A DNA stretch of 64,000 bases from NCBI GenBank assembly GCA_028641055.1, contig CM054057.1, positions 720,312,310 to 720,376,309 on the forward strand, read 5' to 3'. This DNA comes from Alopecurus myosuroides (Eukaryota > Streptophyta > Magnoliopsida > Poales > Poaceae). The position numbers and the translations under genes were made by a program. Under the pieces are notes generated by a model. The model searched no databases and was not told where the DNA came from. It saw nothing but the letters and a program-made list of their open reading frames with translations. This document shows, in pieces, positions 33,121 to 44,956 of this stretch (its first letter is position 1; every line of letters starts with the position of its first letter).

Positions 33121-35800
33121 CATTGTTCCACCTGTTTTTCTTTTGTGTATCCTAATTTATCAACATGATGAATGTCCTCCTAGTTATATGCCGATGATTA
33201 AACTAGTCCATGGTAAAGGCCGAGACAGTGTCTATAATACCTTGTAGTGTATACAATTTGAGTATTTGTATTTGTATATGCTATTATAGGCTCCCGCTTG
33301 GGCTTGGTTTGCATGGCAATGATATCTAAGGATCGTATTACGAGGGTGTTTGGTTAGGCTTTTGGGCTGGCTTTCCATGCTTATAAGCCAAAGCTGAACC
33401 AAAGAGCAATTTTTCGACCTGCGTTACCACAGCCCAACGCGCTTTTACACACGTACGAGTGAAAGCACGTCGTGAGGTGCTTTCTAGGCTTCCCACCGAT
33501 CCCACGCCCCTCCTGCCCCTGCTACTTCTGAAAAATTACGGAAAATTGCCACCATTTATAAGTACCGAACACTCAAGGAAATCGAGTCATTTTCCCCTCC
33601 AGTCGCTCAGTCTCCCCGCCGCCCACAGCACAAACATGGCGGGTGAGCAGGAGCTCAAACCCTAGGCCCCGGCCCACCTTGGACCGTCCCCTCCGGCGCC
33701 GGTGGCGGAGCTGTCCGCCGCCGTCTCCCCCATCTGTTCGCTTCGCCGTCCGCCCCATCTGCCCCTCTTGCTCCTCTGGCCCACCATGCTCCCGCCGCAT
33801 CTGGACGTCCGTCGGCAGCATGACTGGCCAAATCTTCCGGCCCTACAGCCTGTGAGACCGCCACCGCTGCTCCTTCGAATCGTCTCCTGGATCTGGTTGC
33901 TGTAGCGCCGTCACCTAGCTGCCTCTGCTGCTCAAGATTGGATCGTTGTTGCTCCAACAAGAGGCGACATGGCCGGCACCTGCTTCTCCAAGAGAAGATA
34001 GAAATTTGTTCTTTTTTTATTCGTTCACACAGTACCACCCTCATCTAATCCGGATTGATGAGGGCATGTATGTAGTTTAGCATATATTTATTTTTAGGAA
34101 AATATAATGCTCGTTTGATTGTATGGACACATGGATGTGGTATAGTGCTTCATATTTATTTGGATGCGTTTACGTACAAGAACCTTGATAAAAAAATTAT
34201 TAGATGCGTATTCGTTGCTAGATCAATCTGATCCTACAAGATATGTATTTACCGCACAATAATGCGCTCTGATGTATATTTCTTGAGGCCGCTTTGCGAA
34301 AATCAAAGCGCCACCTCCCGCTGTGCAGCCGCGCCAAACCGGGGCCCACTTGGGTGCTCCCGGTCTGCCTTCTCTCCCTAGGTGCCCTCCTCTCGCCACC
34401 GCTGGCGACGTCGCAGACAAAGCTTTCCGGCGTGGTGGCGGCGGCATCTCTTGGGATTTTAGATGGCGAGGCAGGCCACGCTCACTTCGTCTTCTCGAGC
34501 GGAAGTGGATCGACGACGACCTCATGCGGTGGTGCTTCGGTCGGTGGTGGTGACTAGTGGACTAACAACGGACATTTTTTATCTGGGCCGAGCGGTCTAT
34601 GGTAATCTGTCGATTTTCGTATGTAGAATAATCCAAACATTACTGATATACAAATATAATAGGTCAGTATCGGTAATTTAATATAGAAACCGACTCACAA
34701 CGTTCCAGGGGCATTTTATACTTTTCACCATTAGCAGCTGACAGCCGACAGTCACTTTGCCAAACAGATTCACTGCTCACAGCAGCTTTCCAGCACAGCA
34801 GGTTTTCCATTGCCCACAGCTCACAGCTGCTTATTTGAAAGTCACAGCCCAACCAAACACCCTCTACATTTGTTTCTATTGTTCCACATTTCATTGCCTT
34901 GAATGTCCTCCTTGTTATATGCCGATGATTTAAACTAGGCCATGGTAAAGGGAAAGAGAGTGTCTATAATACCTTGTAGTGTATACAATTTGAGTATCTG
35001 TATTCGTACATGCTATTATAACCACTCCTTTTTCCCTTGGTTTGCATGGAAATGATATATGAGGCTCGTATTACACTTGTTTCCATTGTTCCACTTTTCT
35101 TTGCCTTGAATGTCCTCCTTGTTATATGCGGATGATTAAACTAGGCCATGGTAAAGGCAAAGAGAGTGTCTAAAATACCTTGTAGTGTATACAATTTGAG
35201 TACTTGTATTTGTATATGCTATTTTAGACACTCTCTCGTCCTTTGGTTTGCATGTCAATGATATATGAGGATCGTATTACATTAGTTTCCATTGTTCCAC
35301 TTTTCTTTCCCTTGAATGTCCTCCTTGTTATATGCCGATGATTAAACTAGGCCATGGTAAAGGCAAACAGAGGGCTACAATATCTTGTAGTGTATACAAT
35401 TTGAGTATTTGTATTCGTACATGCTATTGAAGCTCTCTTGTTGCCTTTGATTGCATGACAATGATATATGAGGCTCGTATTACATTTGTTTCCATTGTTC
35501 CACTTTTCTTTGCCCTGAATGTCCTCCTTGTTATATGTCGACGATTTAAACTAGGCCATGGTAAAGGGAAAGAGAGTGTCTATAATACCTTGTAGTGTAT
35601 ACAATTTGAGTATTTGTATTCGTACATTCTATTGTAAGAACTCTTTTTTCCCTTGGTTTGCATGCCATGATAAATGCTAGGAGATCAGATCCAATACGTG
35701 GCAGTGATACAAGGCCACGTCTTGTATTACTTCCTGGTATTGGGCTCGTTCTTCTAGCAAGTGTGGGCAATGTTTTTATGAGGCTTGTTTTACATTTTTT
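33121..35800 (+). repeat. ~206-bp tandem repeats in B3 intron
   Basis: Units with landmark ATTGTTCCACTTTTCTTT recur near 34878, 35085, 35291 and 35493. A first, more diverged unit starts near 33121 and is interrupted at 33342 by the inserted element. Each unit contains AATGTCCTCCTTGTTATATG, GGCCATGGTAAAGG and CCTTGTAGTGTATACAATTT. The final unit degrades after 35650. Confidence 0.85.
33342..34864. mobile_element. PIF/Harbinger-like non-autonomous element
   Basis: A 1523-bp insertion with inverted ends: GAGGGTGTTTGGTTAGGCT on the left against GAGGGTGTTTGGTTGGGCT read from the right (one mismatch). The 3-bp duplication TAC (33339-33341 and 34865-34867) splits a tandem-repeat unit cleanly, since neighbouring units show the uninterrupted sequence. 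The interior is partly GC-rich and gene-like (33460-34040 and 34290-34560) but encodes no recognisable transposase. The 3-bp duplication fits PIF/Harbinger. Confidence 0.75.
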
Positions 35801-35994
35801 TTGTTTTGCACTGTTCCATATGTGTTTATTCTGACTGCATGTTACAATGAATTCTAGGGATGCCCTTTAGTGCATGATCACATATGTGTTTATGAGGCTT
35901 GTTATCACTATGCACAATTTATGAGCTGATTTGGTCAATGATGATGACTTTGACACATGTATATTTGGCTGATGCCTCACTGTGTCCACCAGAT

Positions 35995-38900
35995 TGTCGC
36001 ACCCGGACTTCTAGAGGATACTCGCAGTTCCGTTGAACAGTAGTTGATTGGATTACGGGGCTTACCGGCACCCGCATCTCTTACGAGTAGGCCAACACAC
36101 GTATGTGTGACAACCAACCCCTACTGTTCATCGTCTACGTAAACCATCCCATAGAAATCAGGATACTACCATTGACGTACTTCATACCATACACACATGG
36201 TACGTCAACGACGTTTAACAGAATGATAGCACAACATATCTCTAAGACACAAATAAATAGAAATAAGTTGCAAATAGCTCTCACTAGAGCAGAGATAGCA
36301 AATACAATCATCCAGAGGACACATGTCCCAACATATCATCATTACAACACAGCGGAAGCATCCAGAATGTTTGAGTACAGACAAGATCCAAATAGGCTTA
36401 AGAAGCCGGAAACGAAAAGACGGAGCCCATCCACGATGTCTCGGATCCTGCCCGGGTCCGCTATCTACTCGTCAGCAGCCTCGTCAAACTCCACGTAGTA
36501 GCCGTCACAGGGATCCTCGTAAGCGTAGTCTGCGGAAACCACAACCCCAAAGGGGTCAGTACATAAACGTACTGGCAAGCAAGACTCACAGTTCACCAAA
36601 GTGTACCCCACAACATCAAACACAGATGCTTTGGGTTCAACGGAAGAAAGGGTGATACAAAAGATGCGGCAGCTGGCTGCTCTAACCAACTACAGAAACA
36701 TACTACAACTTCCGGCTAACAGAAAGGGGATAAGGTAGCGTATCGTAACCAACTATAACTAACCACCAAAACAAACCCATCCTGGATCTCGCCCCTTATC
36801 CAAAGAAGCAATCCGAGGATAACTCACACAATTGGATTAATGATGGTTCAAGTTATTGTGTCAATAAGACCATTACTAGTCAAGTTATCATTAGTTAGGT
36901 GTAAGTTGTTCTGAGTACTTGTTAGCCAGTACTTTCACCAAGTTAACCATAACCGCGGAAAACACGGCTTCTCGAGAAGATTTACCCTGCAGGGGTGCAC
37001 CAATTTGGCCGTACACGTAAGAATACCCCGCCAGATAGGAAATGCACTTCCACCAAGCGAGGCACTCAACACAACTCAACTCTTCTTCGCATCAAGCCCA
37101 AAGAACCCCGTGCAGTTGAGCGCACGGCTAATCAAGCCCCACGAAGAAAAGGGGACCCTCATAGCACTCTAAGAACGTGTCTCCCTAAATGCCGACTACA
37201 AAAGTTCCACCCTGGCGCCAAGGGTTCGCACCTGCAATATGCATGCGGCAAATGGAAACCCGAACTAAATGAGGCGATTTGGACGAGATGCGAATCGAAT
37301 CAAATTGAGGGGGGCGCCCATACATGCTTCCCACATGCGGTTAGTGCGCTCATCATGGATCAGTAGACAAGACCCTTTTCCTAATTAGGGTCGACACTAG
37401 CAGGCCTCAAAACCACGCCAGGCCTCCTGCCGGTGCCTTATCAGCAAATTATTATTACCTCAAAATTAACAGGTTGTTGTTTAACATCGAGCCCCAGAAC
37501 ATAATAGAAATAGTAACAGAAAGTAACGGGTAATAGACTCGAGCAAAACAACCCTAAGCATGCTAGTAAGACACGGGCTCAAACAACGGGGTTATGGGAG
37601 TGGAGGTGAGGCAATATCAGGGTTAAAGGATACATGTGATAGGTTCGTAACCGAAGCAACGATTCATAGGGCTAGCAGAATAGACAACGGAAAGTATCGG
37701 TAACCAATGTTGAAAGGAACACAGTGGTTCATGTGAGTGAATACTTGCCTGCAAACTCAGCAGCCTGGTACTGAGCTAGATCCTCAGAAGGGGTGTCGTA
37801 AGGCTCGTCTGTCTCAACGTCGTCGTCTATTCGAGAAGAAGCAAACAAACAACGCAAAGAGACAAACAATCAATAACATGGCATAATGCACAATCATGGG
37901 ATGATGCATGAACATTTAATTGATGCACCAAAAATAAACTAGTTGACATGGTAACATAACATAATTAAATGGACACACATGCAATTTGAGTTGCATATGA
38001 AAAGCCCATCAATTAAGGTTGGAATAATTGTTTTACAACTAACCAACATGTGTAAGTGGATTAGTATGATGCATGGATGAAGAAAACAGCAAAATAACAA
38101 CAATAGAACAATTTTGAAATAAGGTTTACCAAGTTTGGAATTTTAGTTATTAAGTTAAGGAATTTTGGTTCCTTAAAGGTGTTACACAAGCATTTGTTGT
38201 TTTCATCAAGTTTAATTGTTCAAAAAAAATAACAAAATTCATATTTGGTAAGTACACAAAATTTTAGGTGGATTACATGTTTCAATTATTGAAAAAGGAA
38301 TTAAGATGAATTATTTATGAATTAAACAAATTAAACAAGATTTTAATGAATTAAATTCAAGTAGGAATATTATTTGAATTTTATTTGTTCAAAACATTAA
38401 ACCAAATTCATATTTGAAAAGATTATACTTTTATGGTTTGAAAACATATTTGATAAGTTCAAAATGATTTAATTTGACCAAGTTATGAAGTTAACAATTT
38501 TAAATGATTTAAACAAAGTTTAAATTATTTACCCAATTTTAATTATCCAAAACATGAAACAAATTTTATATTTGGAAGGTGGTTTAATTTTGCATGGAAA
38601 ACATATTTCATTTGTTGAAAAAGGATTTAAAATGAGCAAGTTATTAATTTGGCAATTTTAAATGCATTAATCAAGAAACAGTTGTTTTCAGCAATTTAAA
38701 TTATTCAAAACAGCAAACAAAGTTGATATTTGGAAAGTACATGAAAAATGGGATGGAAAACATATTTTATTTGTTGAGTTTGGAATTTTTATGCTCAAGT
38801 TATGAATTTTGCAAGTTTAAGTGAATTAAACAAGAATTCAAATATTTCACCAATTTAAAATATTCAAAACAATAAACAAAATTTATATTTAGGTAGAACA

Positions 38901-40710
38901 TTTAATTTGGTATTGAAAACATATTAAAAAATGTTGAATTTGGAGTTGGGATGATTTAGTTATGCATTTGTGAAGTTTAAGTAGTATTCTGCCATTTTTA
39001 TTACAGCTAGGGACTTGGAAATAAATTACAGGGGCCTAGAAAGAAATTACAGGGACTGAACTGTGATTAGTTAACTGTTCTGGCCTGGAAAAATAAAAGG
39101 GGAAAAAGGGGGGTTTTAATCCGCAGGGGGTGGGATTCGAACCCACCCCCTCTGCTGTGAGCGCAAGGGACAGAACCAGTGGGGTGGTGCTGTGCTATGT
39201 TGACAGGAAGGGGAAGCTCGGGGGGTTATGCTGTTGCTCGCAGGGGTTTTTAACTGAACCTGAAAAATCCGCTCTGCACCTCGACGGAGAACAGGTGACC
39301 GCCGGCGGACAGCGATCGTCGCTGCTGCGACTCGCCGTGGGGGCGCCGTGTGCGTGGCGGTTGCTCGTGCGGAGGGGAGTAGAGGAGAGGGGTAGCGAGA
39401 GGGGGAGGGAATCACCTCGGGGGATCGGAGGGAGCAGCGCTCGGGGCGGAGCAGCGGTGGTTGGCCGGCGGGAAGGGTGGATGGCGGCGGCGCTGTGCGG
39501 GCTCCCCATCCATGCTGAGAGGTTGGTGAGGAAGAGGGCGCCGCGGGGAACCCATTCCCGCGGTTAGCCAGCCCTGGGGGTGGCCAGGTCGCCGGCGATC
39601 GCCGGAGAGGGAGGTGAGGTCTCGGTGGCGTTTGGTTCAGGTAGTTACAGAGATACAGAGCAGAGAGGAAGAGAGGTGGGAGGAGAGGAAGAAGATGGCG
39701 GCGTCGAGGGAGAGTGGAGGGGAGAGAGTAGGGCATTAGGGCACCGGGGGGGGCCTAGGGTTTAGATATAGGAGGAGGGGGAGGTGCTGCACCGTTCCCT
39801 GCTCCTCTCTGCTATGTGGGTAGCTTCAGATTGGAGCCGTACGAGGGAGGAAGAAAGGAGGGGGGTATGGGCCTGAGGGGGGAGTTGGTGGGCTGGGCCT
39901 GGTGCCCCTCTCTCTCTCTTTGTTTCTTTTTATTTTTTCTTGCTATTTTTTTTTTGCTGAAAATGAAAAAGAGAAAAAGGAGAGGTTTTTGTTGGTTAGA
40001 AATATTAGGAAAAATTGGTTATAGGTTAGGCATTTCAGAACCACCATTGTACCACTTTTGTTTCCCAACAAAATTTAAATTATGTTGGTGTTTGAAATTT
40101 GGTTGGATTTGCATGAATTTTGATATCAAGTGGATAATTAAAAGAATCACTTAAATAATTTGAACCACCAAGCTTAAATGAACAAAAGATGGAAGTGATT
40201 TGTAATTTTTATAAATTTCAAATAGTTGTTGTTTGGAATTTTTATTTGAATTTGAATGAATTTGGAATATTAAGTGAAATATTGAAAGCAATAATTTAAT
40301 TAGTTTGAACCTTAGTTTAATGGAAACAAATGATGGAAGTGTTTTGGTCATTTTCATAATTTTCAAAAGAGTTGTTGTTTTGGAAATTAATTGAATTTGA
40401 AAAGGGTTTGGTATTAAATGAATTTTTGATAGAACAAAACAATAGTTTTGGAATCACACTTTAATGGAAACAATTGATTGCTTTGATTTGAAATATCATT
40501 TTGGAAATTGTAACATCACAAGTATGAAACAAAAGGTTTGAAATTTGATTTGAAATTCAAATAGAAAACAAAGGAAAACAAATGAAAACAGAGGAAAACA
40601 ATTGGAAAACAAAGTAAAACAAATGCAATGAACATGATGTCATGATGCAAAACATAAAATAACAGAGAGCAAACATTCTAATGGCTATTTTTCATACTTG
40701 GGATATTACA
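35995..40710 (-). mobile_element. 4.7-kb solo LTR of a gypsy-type retrotransposon
   Basis: In its own (minus) orientation it runs TGTAATATCCCAAGTATG to GGGTGCGACA, with TG/CA ends and a perfect 5-bp target duplication CAGAT (35990-35994 and 40711-40715). No internal coding domain, primer site or second LTR is present, so it is best read as a solo LTR of about 4716 bp. An AT-rich start, a GC-rich block (39110-39780) preceded by a TATATCTAAACC promoter-like motif near 39760, and a long AT-rich middle suggest U3, R and U5 zones. LTRs this long recall grass LARD or Tat-lineage elements. I cannot name the family. Confidence 0.8.
39125..39150 (-). other. tRNA T-arm-like hairpin with Pol III B-box match
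   Basis: On the minus strand GTGGG-TTCGAAT-CCCAC forms a 5-bp stem with a 7-nt loop, extended to about 10 bp by flanking C/G runs. GGTTCGAATCC matches the B-box consensus. No A-box, anticodon arm or acceptor stem can be made, so it is not a tRNA gene. It lies inside the 4.7-kb LTR. Confidence 0.5.
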
Positions 40711-42626
40711 CAGATGGCCAGCAAAAGTAAGAACCAGACACAAATAGATGTGCCATGTCTTTGCTTTTGCTGGCCCACCTGGTGTAGCAAAGTTGTGTAT
40801 GCTTGCTGTGTCTCTATGTTCCCTGAGGCCAATGAGTACAGAGCTGTGACTATAGATGTTGTTTTGAATGTGCATGATCCCATTAAGTCGATGATTAAAA
40901 TGTGTCACCATATCATTGCAATGAGGGTTCCATACTATCTTGTGCAATGTACAAGCACATTCATTGTGCATTGCTCTTGGTAGTGCAGAATTACTTCTTG
41001 GATAAACATTGTTGTGCTTTTATTATGAGGCATTACCAGTTGTTCGTAGTTTGGCCCCAGTTTTACATAAATGTCTTCATGAAAGAATTGTTCCTTTTTA
41101 GAACCAATCTGCTTATATGCACATTTTGTAATGTCTGCTTCTTTTTTGCTTGATTAACAGGGTATTCCATGCCCTGTATGCAAGAATAATTGCCCAAATG
41201 TTGATCCTTCTGCATCCATGTTCAGTGTTGCTGTACAAGACTGTCACCTCAAGTCAGTGGTAAGAAAACAATTCTTCTTCTTACACTTGTATTATGTATT
41301 GTGTTTTTATTACAATATCTAATTTCCACGTTTCTTTTTATTTCTGATGCACAGGTTGTACCATGCACTGCTCGGATAGCATTCAACAAGTTAGTAGGCG
41401 AGCATGTGTTGTTTAGTTCCCATAGAAGGAAGTACACCTTTCGTGTGTCAAAAGAACATAGCAAGACCCGTTTGCATGGGATACAATGGGATTGGTTCAT
41501 CGAGGAAAAGAACATCTCTGTGGGAGACATACTAGTGTTTTCCATGATACCAAGGCCCACTATCTACGTTGCTATTATTGGTGACGCCTAAGATGACTCA
41601 CTTTGCATTTCAAGCGAAGATGACTCAGTTTCAAGCGAAGATGACTCAGTTTGCAGCGTAGATGGCAGTTCTGATGATGCGATGCATGATGAGGATTCTA
41701 GCAATTCTGATGATGAGGTCCATGATGAGGATTCTAGCAATTCTGATGATTAGGTCCATGATGAGGATTCTGACAATTCTGCTGATGAGAGGCATGATGA
41801 TGCCAACACCGTATATGCCCAAAGAGCCAATCTCGACAATCACAAGAAGAACCGCCTGGCCCGGCTTCTACCCATTGGACCCTATGTTGGGCTTCCTTTT
41901 GTGAATCGTTTCACTGTCACCAACTTGCAGCACTATACTATGATATATGTATCTATAAGACGCCCTCCTCTTTTTGCAAGTAAATTTCCAAGATCCATGA
42001 GAAGGTCTGCTAATATGGTATGTTATCTTTCATGCTTAGAAACTATCGAAGTTGATAGGGAAACACGCTGGCCTGAGGAATCATGGAAGTGTTGGCCTAC
42101 GACTTAGAGCAGAAGAGCATGTCACCACCATTTCTTACAACAAGAAAACCGACGACCGCATTATCCTCGACAAGCTGGTGTGGATGGTTTTCGTCGAAGA
42201 CAATAATTTTTCATAATCAGCAACCTGTTTTGATCATTGTGAGGGAGACCGATGACCCTAGGTTGGAGGCGGTCATTGAGATGGGGGTGATATAGACTCG
42301 GAGCAAAGGATATGCATTGTTGGTGAAGAGACAAGGCTGCTGCTGAGCTAGGCCTATGAACTTCTTATTTTGTCTGGCTGGATTGTAATTTCGTTTGTTC
42401 CTTAGACTTGTTAGGGTTTAGTTTGTTTCGTAAACTTCTAAGGTATATTATCGCTGGTAGATCCCTCGTGCTAAAATCCGAGTAAATATCAAATCGCTAA
42501 TAGATGCTAAAACCTCGAGTTTAGATCAAATTCCTCGTGCTGGTAGATCGTGCAACTCATCACTGCAGAACTCAACAAAAGCCTGGCAAGGCAACGGTCA
42601 CTGAACTTCTCGACCTCGTCGCTATC

Positions 42627-42640
42627 GCATAAATACGACC
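42627..42640 (+). promoter_or_regulatory. TATA-like box of AP2/ERF pseudogene
   Basis: CATAAATACG lies about 145 bp upstream of the ATG at 42775, in a position suitable for a core promoter. Confidence 0.35.
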
Positions 42641-42774
42641 GAGCACGGACCACGCAAACTACCTTCTACGCCGCCGACACAGCCCCCTGCCTCCCCTCTC
42701 ATTCTCGGCGCTGATTACTGCACGCCTCCACAGCCCCCCGACCTGCCCCCTCACTCTCGTCGCTGATCCACCCG

Positions 42775-43344
42775 ATGGCGCAGCGCGTGAGAAGCAGCAC
42801 CGGCTTTCGAGGTGTGCAGCTGCGGACGTACGGGCGCTGGTCCGCGGAGATCACACACAACAGCGTGCGGTGGTGGATGGGCACCTTCGACACGCCCGAG
42901 CTCGCCGCCCGCGCATTCGACGTGGCGGTGTGGCGGTTCGGCCGACCGCGCGCCGAGCTCAACTTCCGGGACGTCTAGAGCAGGGAAGTTGCCGAGTTCC
43001 TCGCCCCGGATATGATGATTGTGATCTGCAAGGAGGAGCAGGAGAACCGCCGCATGTTCGTGCAGATGCGCATCCGCCGGGACGATGAGGCCACGATGGA
43101 GAGGCTCCGCCGTGATCACCCATATCTGGTATAGGCGCAGTTGCCGCTCGACGCTCAGAGGGACGCGAAGATGCGAGCTCGTACATCCCGGGGGGATGCT
43201 GGCCCCTCCACCATCATCGTCTCATCGTCGGATGAGGAGATGGAAGAAGCATTCTGGGAGAGCCTTATACAGGACTCCGATGACGACGAACTTGATGACG
43301 CTTCTGGGATGATGTGTAGTGTTTTACAGTGTGGAAGATGTTGA
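42775..43344 (+). pseudogene. AP2/ERF-domain gene with two in-frame TAG stops
   Basis: Single-exon frame from ATG 42775. The AP2/ERF domain occupies residues about 8-66: RSSTGFRGVQLRTYGRWSAEI, with the YRG-like FRGV start, WMGTFDTPELAARAFD (the WLG and AA-R-A-x-D elements) and ending AELNF. TAG occurs at 42976-42978 and again at 43132-43134. Both are in frame, and each looks like a GAG (Glu) that mutated. Between and after them the frame stays open to TGA at 43342, giving a charged middle part and an acidic C-terminus (SSSDEEMEEAFWE, DSDDDELDD). The intact ancestor would be about 189 residues, a nuclear transcription factor-like protein. Without readthrough only a 67-residue AP2 domain is made. 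Confidence 0.8.
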
Positions 43345-43683
43345 AACGTGTCGAAATAATCAAAATTTCGACGTTTTATGTGTTCGTTGAAGTTTCAACA
43401 TTTCTTCCTTCTTATTTTGGGCTGCAACTGTAGTAGGATAATTATGGGCTACAGAGTGCTATAAGGCCCAATAAAAAGGGCCTGACAGGAGAGGGCTCAA
43501 GAAAGTACCATCATGGCCCAAGTCTGGAAACAACCGCTCTTCCACTCACCGCAGTAACCCTGGCATGAAGCACGCCACGCGTTCGTCACCATATTGTGAA
43601 CGTGAAACGTGTCGCTTTAGTTCCGGCAGCCAGTTATTGCTCCGTCGTGCATGCGGCTCCTCCGTTCCACTCCCCCTCCCGGT

Positions 43684-43691
43684 GTATAAAT
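43684..43691 (+). promoter_or_regulatory. TATA box of coiled-coil gene
   Basis: TATAAATA lies about 100 bp upstream of the ATG at 43790, in a clear core-promoter position. Confidence 0.55.
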
Positions 43692-43789
43692 AGATGCACT
43701 CTTCAGTTCATCCTCTATCTTCCTCACTGCCTCCCCTCAAGCGAAAACCCTTTGACGTAGTAGCTGCTCGATCGTTCCTCCAGGCGGCC

Positions 43790-44465
43790 ATGGCTCCACC
43801 GGCGAAGCGGTCTGCTGCCCTCTTGTAGGTTCCATTTCCGTTCACGTACTTCTGAGCCGTTTCTGGATTCCTTGTGATTTCATCTTTTTAGATCCTTTTT
43901 CTAATTCCTCGTGCTTTCATCTTTCTTAGATCCGTTTCTGAATTCCTCATGATTTCATCTTTCTTAGATCCATTTTTCCTTTTAGATTAACATCAACTTC
44001 CTATCATGCAACTATCTACAGGGCACATGAAGCCGAGGAGAGGGTCATCTTTGCCGCTCTGGTGGAGAGGGTTGACATCCTAGAAGCTGAGCTTGAGAGG
44101 CCTTGAAGCTCGCCTACGACAATCTCAAGAAGGCACGCGATGCCAGGTTGGAGCAGGTGGCTCAGGGCGAAGCTTCCCTCGTAGCGTATCGGAAGTTGAT
44201 GGATGATATGTCCAAGATGATGGCCAACAACCTCGAACTGACCTTGCAGGTTGGGGAACTGAAGATCGGTTTAGCCCTGGCAGAGCAGAAAACTCTGATC
44301 GCTCTCCTCGCAGTTGTGAGTCCCCAGGCAAGGGAGGATCCAGTGCCGTCGGAGGATCGAGTGCCATCGGAGGATCCAGTGCCGTCGGAGGATCCAGTGC
44401 CGTCGGAGGATCGAGTGCCATCGGAGGATCCAGTGCTGTCGGCCCCCCTACTGATGCTCTTTTAG
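43790..44465 (+). pseudogene. coiled-coil protein gene, one frameshift
   Basis: Exon 1 is 43790-43824 (MAPPAKRSAAL plus two bases), with a GT-AG intron 43825-44021. Exon 2 starts at 44022 and reads AHEAEERVIFAALVERVDIL, a heptad-like helix, then reaches TGA at 44104. Shifting one base restores a long frame (LKLAYDNLKKARDARLEQVA to 44465). That frame contains a second long coiled coil and six EDPVPS-type repeats, so a single-base indel near 44098 has broken the gene. It resembles a multicopy grass family of small coiled-coil proteins of unknown function. The restored length would be about 160 residues. No catalytic motif is visible. Confidence 0.6.
44334..44441 (+). repeat. 18-bp tandem repeat, six units
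   Basis: Six units of GAGGATCCAGTGCCGTCG or GAGGATCGAGTGCCATCG, each coding EDPVPS or EDRVPS, at 44334, 44352, 44370, 44388, 44406 and 44424. Two unit types are mixed. Confidence 0.92.
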
Positions 44466-44956
44466 CCCCCTACTGCTGCCCCCGTGCTTCTGATGTCCTG
44501 TTTAGATCGACAAACTCGTTGGTTGTATTGGGTGGTTTCAATTAATATGTAGTCTATGTTTATTTTCTTAAGATAGATATAATTCGAGTTCACAATATGG
44601 AGAAATAGATGACAGAAGTATCGATGGATCTAAGTGACATAGGTTAAAAGGGTTACATTAGACTAATGCCGATGCAAAAACATATACCAAACTGATAATT
44701 CGATTTCACAATATGGACAAATAAATGACAGAAATGAAAAGGGATATATTCGACTAATCTGCGACGTTCTCGTGGAACGAAACTCGCCTCCAACTGGGCC
44801 TATTGGGCCGGGAACAAAAATCCGCGACGGAACATATAAGAAACGTCGAGATGGACCGTGTCCTTTGAGAGAAAATTCCACTTTTCATCCATCCGCGACG
44901 GAAACAACACGACGTTATCAAAACGTGCCGCTCAAAACGTTCCGGATCGCGCGGAA
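44466..44956. other. intergenic, with ~115-bp direct duplication
   Basis: AATTCGAGTTCACAATATGG (about 44581) recurs as AATTCGATTTCACAATATGG (about 44696), followed in both by an AAATA-ATGACAGAA block. Two CGCGACGGAA motifs lie at about 44821 and 44893. No gene is seen. Confidence 0.5.

Larger units (their letters stand above)
32665..42298 (+). pseudogene. B3-domain gene, decayed, giant first intron
   Basis: Proposed exons are 32665-32670 (ATGGCG), 40714-40791, 41161-41259 and 41355-41591, all with GT-AG borders and phase 0. Exons 2-3 give a cysteine-rich N-terminus (PCLCFCW, then PCPVCKNNCP). Exon 4 gives a B3-type DNA-binding fold (VPCTARIAF, HVLFSSHRRKYTFRV, GIQWDWFIEEKNISVGD), then TAA at 41589. 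The same frame continues past the stop as an acidic Ser/Asp repeat linker with a TAG at 41751, and then a second B3-like domain broken by two frameshifts (about 42090 and 42200). The parent was therefore a two-B3 protein, presumably nuclear. Either it is a pseudogene or a short one-B3 protein of about 139 residues is still made. The first intron holds tandem repeats, a DNA transposon and a solo LTR. Confidence 0.6.

Noticed and set aside
33459..34044. Gene starting ATGGCGGGTGAGCAGG near 33635
   Set aside because: The frame stops after nine codons and lies inside a DNA transposon. At most it is captured promoter or 5' UTR sequence.
39125..39150. Possible tRNA gene
   Set aside because: Only a T-arm-like hairpin is present. 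No acceptor, D or anticodon arm can be folded around it.
39116..39736. 206-codon minus-strand frame, proline/arginine-rich
   Set aside because: It lies in the GC-rich zone of the 4.7-kb LTR, has no family motif and no conserved start context.
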